From Lachnospiraceae bacterium (GTDB taxonomy: Bacteria; Bacillota; Clostridia; Lachnospirales; Lachnospiraceae), in the NCBI GenBank assembly GCA_017441265.1, contig JAFRYE010000032.1, positions 1-38,968 of the forward strand: a DNA stretch of 38,968 bases. The letters are read 5' to 3'. Position 1 is the stretch's first letter, and each line of letters begins with the position of its first letter. Made by a program: the position numbers and the translations under genes. A model generated the notes under the pieces. It was given only the letters and a program-made list of their open reading frames with translations, had not been told where the DNA came from and ran no database searches. This document shows positions 33,722 to 38,968 of this stretch, piece after piece.

Positions 33722-34915
33722 ATGAAGAAAATTGTGTTGTTGGTCCTCTGTGTGGCTGCAATGTTGGGGCTTTGCGCCTGCGGCAAGGACGACAAGGACA
33801 AAAAGGACATCAAGATCGGGTTGATCTGTCTGCATGACGAGAATTCGACCTACGACAAGAACTTCATCGACGCGATGAAAGAGGTTCAGAAGGAACTGAA
33901 GCTTTCCGACTCTCAGATCATTATCAAGACGAACATCCCTGAGTCCGATGCCTGCCTTGATGCTTGCAAGGATCTCGTTGACCGTGGCTGCACTATCATT
34001 TTCGCAGACTCGTTCGGCCATGAGGATTACATGATCCAGGCTGCGCAGAAGTATAAGGACGTGCAGTTCTGCCACGCTACCGGTACGCAGGCTCACACGT
34101 TGAAGCTTGATAACTACCACAACGCATTTGCGAACATCTACGAAGGACGTTACGCAGCGGGCGTTGCTGCCGGTCTGAAGCTCAATGAGATGATCGAGTC
34201 CGGCAAGATCACCGCGGACAAGGCTGTTATGGGCTATGTCGGTGCATATACTTACGCCGAAGTTGTTTCCGGTTACACCTCGTTCTATCTCGGTGCAAAG
34301 TCTGTTTGCCCGACCGTCACCATGAAGGTACAGTTTACCGGTTCCTGGTATGATGAGGCGAAGGAGAAGGAAGCTGCAGTAGCGTTGATCAACCTCGGTT
34401 GCGTATTGATCAGCCAGCATGCAGACTCCATGGGTGCTCCTACGGCTTGTGAGTCCGCAGGCGTTCCGAACATTTCCTACAACGGCAGCACGGTTTCCGC
34501 ATGCCCGAACACGTTCATCGTTTCCTCGAGAATCAACTGGTCGAAGTACTATGCGTTTGCCATCAACTGTGTCAAGGAAGGCAAGACGATTCCTTACGAC
34601 TGGACCGGCGGCTTCAAGGAAGGCTCCGTAGAGCTCTCCGCTGTCAACGAGAAGGCTGCAGCTGCAGGCACGGTAGAGAAGGTCAACGCAACGGTTGACG
34701 CTCTCAAGGCCGGCACGATCAAAGTATTCTCGACGGATACGTTCACGGTAGGCGGACAGAAGCTGACTTCCTACCTTGCGGATATCGATTCGGATAAAGC
34801 TTTTGAACACGAGACCGAGGCGATCTCCGACGGTTACTTCCATGAGTCCGAGAAGAGAAGCGCTCCTGCGTTCGATATCCGGATTGACGGTATCGAGCTT
34901 CTGAACGAGGCATAA
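33722..34915 (+). CDS. BMP-family nucleoside-binding lipoprotein
   Basis: This 397-residue lipoprotein has signal MKKIVLLVLCVAAMLGLCAC with lipobox LCAC. It matches the BMP/Med (PnrA, NupN) family of ABC receptors: KIGLICLHDENSTYDKNFIDAM, DRGCTIIFADSFGHED, GRYAAGVAAGLKLN and GYVGAYTYAEVVSGYTSFYLGAKSV. These proteins capture purine nucleosides outside the cell for the permease encoded downstream. Codon use is strongly biased toward forms such as GTT and GCT, as expected of an abundant receptor. First gene of the operon, 87 bases before the fused ATPase-permease. Confidence 0.93.
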   Translation: MKKIVLLVLCVAAMLGLCACGKDDKDKKDIKIGLICLHDENSTYDKNFIDAMKEVQKELKLSDSQIIIKTNIPESDACLDACKDLVDRGCTIIFADSFGHEDYMIQAAQKYKDVQFCHATGTQAHTLKLDNYHNAFANIYEGRYAAGVAAGLKLNEMIESGKITADKAVMGYVGAYTYAEVVSGYTSFYLGAKSVCPTVTMKVQFTGSWYDEAKEKEAAVALINLGCVLISQHADSMGAPTACESAGVPNISYNGSTVSACPNTFIVSSRINWSKYYAFAINCVKEGKTIPYDWTGGFKEGSVELSAVNEKAAAAGTVEKVNATVDALKAGTIKVFSTDTFTVGGQKLTSYLADIDSDKAFEHETEAISDGYFHESEKRSAPAFDIRIDGIELLNEA

Positions 34916-34952
34916 TTTTTCGATCAACCACAGAACAATAAAACGTTAATTC

Positions 34953-34983
34953 CTTCGGCGGGGCCGTTTGCGCCCCGCTGAAG
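34953..34983 (+). terminator. Hairpin between receptor and transporter genes
   Basis: CTTCGGCGGGGC / GCCCCGCTGAAG stem (one G-T pair) with a 7-base loop, followed only by TGGTTTT. It probably ends a share of transcripts or protects the receptor mRNA, giving more receptor than transporter. Confidence 0.7.
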
Positions 34984-35002
34984 TGGTTTTGGGAGGCATT
35001 CC

Positions 35003-37795
35003 GTGAGCTTACAAACGAATGAACCGAAGGAATCGATCCAGTCGAATGTGCCGGCGCTGGAACTGTACGGAGTCACGAAAACGTTCGGAAAAGTCGTAGC
35101 CAATGATAACGTCAGCCTGACGGTGGAACGGGGTGAGATCCTGTCCATCCTCGGCGAGAACGGCAGCGGTAAGACGACATTGATGAACATGATCGCGGGT
35201 ATCTACTATCCGGACAGCGGACAGATCTTCGTGAACGGCGAGGAAGTGTCCATCGGCTCGCCGCGCGACGCATTTGCCCATGGCATCGGTATGGTTCACC
35301 AGCATTTCAAGTTGGTTGACATCTTTACCGCGACGGAAAATATCGTGCTCGGCATTAAGGACGAGGGTCGCTTCAATATCAAGGAATACGCTAAGCGTGT
35401 GAAGGAGATCAGCGACCAGTACGGCTTTGACATCGACCCGAACAAGAAGATCTACGACATGTCCGTGTCGGAAAAGCAGACGGTTGAGATCATCAAAGTT
35501 CTTTTCCGCGGAGCCGAAATCCTGATCCTCGACGAGCCGACCGCTGTACTGACGCCGCAGGAGACAGAGAAGTTGTTCGCCGTCCTCAGACGCATGCGCG
35601 ACGCCGGCAAATCCATCATTATCATCACTCACAAACTGAATGAAGTGATGGCGCTCTCGCAGAAAGTGGCGGTCCTGTGCAAAGGCCGTTACGTCGGCAC
35701 GGTGGAAACCGCGAAGACCAGCATTTCGGAGCTCACGGAAATGATGGTCGGCAAAAAGATCAGCCTGAACATCCACAGAAGCGAAGTCAAAAATCCGGTG
35801 GAGCGCCTTACAATCGAGAATCTGTGCGTCAAAAACCGTGAGGGTGCGGACGTCCTTAAAAACATCAATTTCTCCGTATACGGCGGTGAGATCCTCGGTA
35901 TCGCCGGCATCGCCGGAAGCGGCCAGCGCGAATTGCTGGAAGCGATCGCGGGTCTGCAGCATGTGGAGACCGGTAAGATTCAGTATTTTGCACCCGGCGC
36001 GGAGAAATCGGAGGAACTCATCGGCAAGGATCCGATGAAGATCCGGGAGATGGGAGTGCGTCTTTCCTTCGTCCCGGAAGACCGCCTCGGCATGGGCCTT
36101 GTCGGCAATATGGATATCGTCGACAACATGATGCTCCGAAGCTACACCGAAGGCTTCGGAATGCTGCTGAACCGGAATTCGCCTCGTGCTCTTGCGGAAA
36201 CGATCATCAACGACCTCGAAGTCGTGACGCCCAATGCGAAGACACCGGTGCGCCGGCTCTCCGGCGGTAATGTCCAGAAGGTTTTGGTGGGCCGCGAGAT
36301 CGCATCCGCGCCTGCCGTGCTGATGGCTGCTTACCCGGTTCGAGGCCTGGATATCAATTCCTCCTTCACCATTTACAATCTTTTGAACGAACAAAAAGAG
36401 CGCGGCACGGCCGTGATCTTTGTCGGCGAAGACCTCGACGTTTTGCTGGAGCTTTGCGACCGTATCCTTGTTATCGCATCCGGTGAGGTTTCGGCGATCG
36501 TCGACGCGAGAACCGCCACCAAGGAGAGCATCGGTCTTGCGATGACGCACGGTGTCGAAGCCAAAGAGGACGAGCCTGCAGAGGCTTCCGCAGCGAAAGA
36601 GTCCGCCGCGACAAAGTCCGCGGAGAGCGACAGTGCTTCCGAGCAGGACAACGCAACCCCGGACAATGCCAAAGCCGGTTCTCATCATGTGCATGAGCCG
36701 TTGATCCACATCGTTAAACGGGAGACCCGCGGTTGGAGGTTCAACTGGGCGGTACGCATCATTGCGGTAATCGTCGGAATCGCACTTTGCGGGTTGCTCA
36801 CATTGTTTATCGGGGAGTCGCCGATCGACCTGTATCTTTCGATGCTGGACGGTGCGTTCGGAACATCCAACCGAATCTGGATCCTGCTCCACGAGACCGT
36901 TCTTTTGCTTGGTGTAGCCCTGGCATTGACGCCTGCCTTTAAGATGCGGTTTTGGAATATCGGTGGTGAAGGTCAGGTGCTGATCGGCGGATTTGCCTGT
37001 GCGGCATGTATGATCCTGATCGGAGACAAGATTCCTTCGGCACTGCTGATCCTCGTGATGCTCGTTGCAAGTGTTCTGGCAGGTATGATCTGGGCTTTCC
37101 TTCCGGCAGTTTTCAAAGCGTACTGGAACACCAACGAGACGCTCTTCACACTCATGATGAACTACATCGCGATGCAGATCGTTTCGTATTTCGTATATAT
37201 CTGGTCGGTGCCCGCTGGCTCCGGTCACATCGGTGTCATCAACAGTAAGACGAAGGCCGGCTGGCTTCCCGAGATCGCGGAAAATGAGTATCTGCTCAAC
37301 ATTCTGATCATCCTCGTCCTCACCGGCATCATGTATGTCTACCTCCGTTACGCGAAGCACGGCTATGAGCTCACCGTCGTCGGCGAGAGTGAGAACACGG
37401 CGAGATACATCGGCGTCAACGTAAAGAAGGTCATCATGCGAACCATGATCCTTTCCGGTGCAATCTGCGGTTTGATGGGCTTCCTGCTCGTCGGCGGCCG
37501 CAGCCATACGATCGCCAGCAACACTGTCGGCAACCGCGGCTTTACCGCGATCATGGTTTCGTGGCTGGCTCATTTCAATCCGTTCTACATGTTTGTCACT
37601 TCGCTTCTGATCGCGTTCATGTCCCGCGGTGCCAAGGAGATGGCTTCCTCGCTGAGCCTGAACGAGTCGTTTGCGGACATCCTCGTGGGCATTATCATTT
37701 TCTGCATTATCGGAAGTGAATTCTTTATCAACTATCGACTTGTGTTCCGGAAACGGAAAAACAAAGTACATTCCAAAGAGGAGGTGCAGCAATGA
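35003..37795 (+). CDS. Fused nucleoside ABC importer: duplicated ATPase plus permease
   Basis: One 930-residue frame joins two proteins normally separate (NupO and NupP types). NBD1 has GENGSGKT (51-58), SVSEKQ (about 154-159) and ILILDEP (about 173-179). NBD2 has a Lys-less GIAGSGQ, normal for the second half, with LSGGN (about 419) and a 'YPVRGLD' in place of the usual 'PTRGLD'. An Ala/Glu/Ser/Asp linker follows (about 519-562). From about 580 on there are about nine helices with the BMP permease motifs NIGGEGQVLIGG, NETLFTLMMNYIA and GFTAIMVSWLAH. It starts with GTG behind GGGAGG, and overlaps the second permease by ATGA. Confidence 0.92.
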   Translation: MSLQTNEPKESIQSNVPALELYGVTKTFGKVVANDNVSLTVERGEILSILGENGSGKTTLMNMIAGIYYPDSGQIFVNGEEVSIGSPRDAFAHGIGMVHQHFKLVDIFTATENIVLGIKDEGRFNIKEYAKRVKEISDQYGFDIDPNKKIYDMSVSEKQTVEIIKVLFRGAEILILDEPTAVLTPQETEKLFAVLRRMRDAGKSIIIITHKLNEVMALSQKVAVLCKGRYVGTVETAKTSISELTEMMVGKKISLNIHRSEVKNPVERLTIENLCVKNREGADVLKNINFSVYGGEILGIAGIAGSGQRELLEAIAGLQHVETGKIQYFAPGAEKSEELIGKDPMKIREMGVRLSFVPEDRLGMGLVGNMDIVDNMMLRSYTEGFGMLLNRNSPRALAETIINDLEVVTPNAKTPVRRLSGGNVQKVLVGREIASAPAVLMAAYPVRGLDINSSFTIYNLLNEQKERGTAVIFVGEDLDVLLELCDRILVIASGEVSAIVDARTATKESIGLAMTHGVEAKEDEPAEASAAKESAATKSAESDSASEQDNATPDNAKAGSHHVHEPLIHIVKRETRGWRFNWAVRIIAVIVGIALCGLLTLFIGESPIDLYLSMLDGAFGTSNRIWILLHETVLLLGVALALTPAFKMRFWNIGGEGQVLIGGFACAACMILIGDKIPSALLILVMLVASVLAGMIWAFLPAVFKAYWNTNETLFTLMMNYIAMQIVSYFVYIWSVPAGSGHIGVINSKTKAGWLPEIAENEYLLNILIILVLTGIMYVYLRYAKHGYELTVVGESENTARYIGVNVKKVIMRTMILSGAICGLMGFLLVGGRSHTIASNTVGNRGFTAIMVSWLAHFNPFYMFVTSLLIAFMSRGAKEMASSLSLNESFADILVGIIIFCIIGSEFFINYRLVFRKRKNKVHSKEEVQQ

Positions 37796-38742
37796 ATTTC
37801 GGTTTCTTTCAACGTGCGATCATTCAGGGCATTCCGTTGCTGTTCGGCTCCTCCGGTGAGATCCTCACCGAAAAATCCGGACACCTCAACCTCGGTATCC
37901 CCGGCACCATGTACGTCGGTGCCATGGGCGGCTTCATGGGCGCATTTTTCTATGAGAACAACGCCTCGAACTTTGTTCCGGCTCTCGCGGTTTTGGTCGC
38001 CCTCCTGGGTTCCATACTCGGCTCTCTGCTGATGGGCCTCATCTATTGCTTCCTGACGGTCACGCTCCGGGCAAACCAAAACGTTACCGGTCTTGCGCTG
38101 ACCACTTTCGGCGTCGGCTTCGGCAACTTCTTCGGCGGTTCCATCCGCAAACTTTCCAACTCCGAAGTTGCTTCCGTCGCGGTCTCGAAGACCAGCCTGG
38201 CGTTCTGCAGCCGGAAAATCCTGTCCTTCAGTATCCTGGCCTACGCCGCAGTCATCATCGCGCTGATCATGGCCTTCGTGCTGAAGTATACCCGCATCGG
38301 TCTTCACCTTCGCGCCGTCGGAGAGAATCCGGCAACCGCGGATGCCGCGGGCATTAATGTCAATCGTTACAAATACATTTCCACCTGCCTCGGAAGTGTC
38401 ATCGCCGGTCTCGGCGGTCTCTACTACATCATGGACTACGCCAACGGCGTCTGGTCCAACGACGGTTTCGGTGATCGCGGCTGGCTTGCCATCGCTCTCG
38501 TAATTTTCGCCATTTGGCGTCCGAGCCTGTCAATCCTCGGTTCGTTCCTCTTCGGTGGTCTGCTTATCGTCCACAACTATCTGGGCCAGACACTCCACCT
38601 CACGATGGCGACGCAGGAAATCTTCGTCATGACGCCCTATGTCGTGACCGTGCTTGTGCTGATCCTGATCAGCACACGGCGCAAAAAGGAAACGCAACCG
38701 CCGGCTCACCTCGGTTTGTCCTACTTCCGGGAGGAACGGTAG
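37792..38742 (+). CDS. Nucleoside ABC importer second permease (NupQ-like)
   Basis: This 316-residue membrane protein has about nine helices and belongs to the BMP-type nucleoside permease family: LTEKSGHLNLGIPGTMYVGAMGG near the start, NQNVTGLALTTFGVG, GLHLRAVGENPATADAAGINVNRYKY and GDRGWLAIALVIFAIWRP. It should form the translocation path together with the permease half of the fused protein. The start is within GAGGTGCAGCAATG and overlaps the previous stop. Last gene of the operon. Confidence 0.93.
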   Translation: MNFGFFQRAIIQGIPLLFGSSGEILTEKSGHLNLGIPGTMYVGAMGGFMGAFFYENNASNFVPALAVLVALLGSILGSLLMGLIYCFLTVTLRANQNVTGLALTTFGVGFGNFFGGSIRKLSNSEVASVAVSKTSLAFCSRKILSFSILAYAAVIIALIMAFVLKYTRIGLHLRAVGENPATADAAGINVNRYKYISTCLGSVIAGLGGLYYIMDYANGVWSNDGFGDRGWLAIALVIFAIWRPSLSILGSFLFGGLLIVHNYLGQTLHLTMATQEIFVMTPYVVTVLVLILISTRRKKETQPPAHLGLSYFREER

Positions 38743-38790
38743 GGAGTGCCAGAAACTGCGAGTAATTTGATTCGAGTTCAGACTAAGGAG

Positions 38791-38830
38791 AATACCTATC
38801 AAAGAAGAATAATCTTTGGTAGGTATTTTT
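38791..38830 (+). terminator. Terminator of the nucleoside importer operon
   Basis: AATACCTATCAAAG (38791-38804) pairs with CTTTGGTAGGTATT (38814-38827, one T-G pair), followed by TTT. Confidence 0.88.
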
Positions 38831-38940
38831 AGACAATATGTAATGACCTCCGATTTGTAGGTTCGTGGATTTACCTGTATACTATAAGTCGGCTAAGACA
38901 ATGGTAACAGGGATTACCGCATACAAATGGAGGTCATCAA
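38831..38940 (+). mobile_element. IS110-type left end with fold-back over the transposase start
   Basis: ATGACCTCC-g-ATTTGTA (38843-38859) is the inverted copy of TACAAATGGAGGTCAT (38922-38937), with one bulged base. The right arm contains the GGAGG ribosome site of the next gene. Inside the loop lie TTGTAG-17-TATACT (38855-38883), a possible promoter, and a GGTAA-CAGGGA-TTACC hairpin (38903-38918). Known IS110 elements encode their bridge RNA in such a non-coding end, so part of this may be that RNA. The exact element border cannot be set. Confidence 0.6.
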
Positions 38941-38968
38941 ATGAATTATAGCACAGTCTACGTAGGAA
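38941..38968 (+). CDS. IS110-family transposase, 5' fragment cut by window end
   Basis: Only nine codons are visible (MNYSTVYVG). The sequence 'YVG' at this place fits the start of the RuvC-like 'VGIDVHK' motif of IS110 transposases (DEDD recombinases). GGAGG lies 6-7 bases upstream. The call rests on this short stretch and on the structured AT-rich leader, so it is tentative until the right-hand sequence is read. Confidence 0.6.

Larger units (their letters stand above)
2537..37286. repeat. Dispersed 8-mer GGAAAATG / CATTTTCC, at least 33 copies
   Basis: GGAAAATG starts on the plus strand at 2537, 3717, 4562, 6258, 7462, 12775, 13772, 15111, 19343, 21049, 24305, 24953, 25104, 25169, 27952, 29227, 30425, 31349 and 37279. 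CATTTTCC starts at 6381, 7395, 10389, 11472, 13467, 13652, 15639, 19625, 19769, 21799, 26791, 29248, 32433 and 33384. The count is by eye. Flanking bases are not strongly conserved, apart from a frequent C or CG before GG. Confidence 0.8.

Noticed and set aside
2537-37286. GGAAAATG as a strand-biased KOPS-like site
   Set aside because: The two orientations are nearly balanced (19 and 14). Segregation markers are strongly skewed, though a 39-kb window is small.
35009-37792. A 927-residue open frame on the strand opposite the importer fusion
   Set aside because: It mirrors the importer frame with no recognisable domains and a His/Asp/Arg-rich composition. Such antisense frames arise from codon bias in GC-rich genes.

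Overview
The window looks like a chromosomal segment of a Gram-positive member of the Clostridia (Bacillota), most likely Lachnospirales-like and fairly GC-rich. This rests on strong AGGAGG-type ribosome sites, TTGACA/TATAAT promoters, a T-box leader, type II lipoproteins, a BMP-type nucleoside importer, DUF3737 next to a PatB-type lyase, and a single-domain FakA-like protein. The genus cannot be read from the sequence. No rRNA, tRNA or CRISPR array was seen. The last bases hold the start of an IS110-type element, cut by the window edge.

Layout: 1-480 is a hairpin-rich intergenic mosaic with a large fold-back repeat. 440-2321 (minus) is a trio: SPFH protein, ribbon-helix-helix protein, DUF1648 membrane protein. 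2527-3816 is an orphan YD-repeat surface protein. 3866-7344 (minus) is a heterodimeric ABC exporter with one degenerate ATP site. 7538-10272 is a PhoP/PhoR-like two-component pair with a LURP-one gene between regulator and kinase. 10298-13666 is a regulator / ABC ATPase / permease / kinase cassette of the peptide-antibiotic resistance type. 13777-15835 encodes a DUF3737 beta-helix protein and a PatB/MalY lyase. 15832-22931 is a complete trpEGDCFBA operon under a Trp-specific T-box leader. 22941-24896 is a Na/Pi cotransporter behind a four-repeat Pho-box-like site. 25098-29235 carries rhomboid, FakA-like, TatD, DUF3810 and RsmA genes. 29403-31220 is a lipoprotein with a Pro-Thr-Glu linker. 31678-33564 is an AI-2E/PerM-type protein with a long charged tail. 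33722-38742 is a BMP lipoprotein and nucleoside importer operon in which ATPase and first permease are one polypeptide. 38831-end is the IS110-type left end.

The most striking signal is not a gene. The 8-mer GGAAAATG (or its complement CATTTTCC) occurs at least 33 times on both strands, about once per 1.2 kb, where about one copy is expected. It lies in several reading frames and in intergenic DNA, and once forms a perfect inverted pair right after a gene. This is how DNA uptake sequences behave in Neisseria and Haemophilus. I know of no such sequence described for Clostridia, though I could not search.
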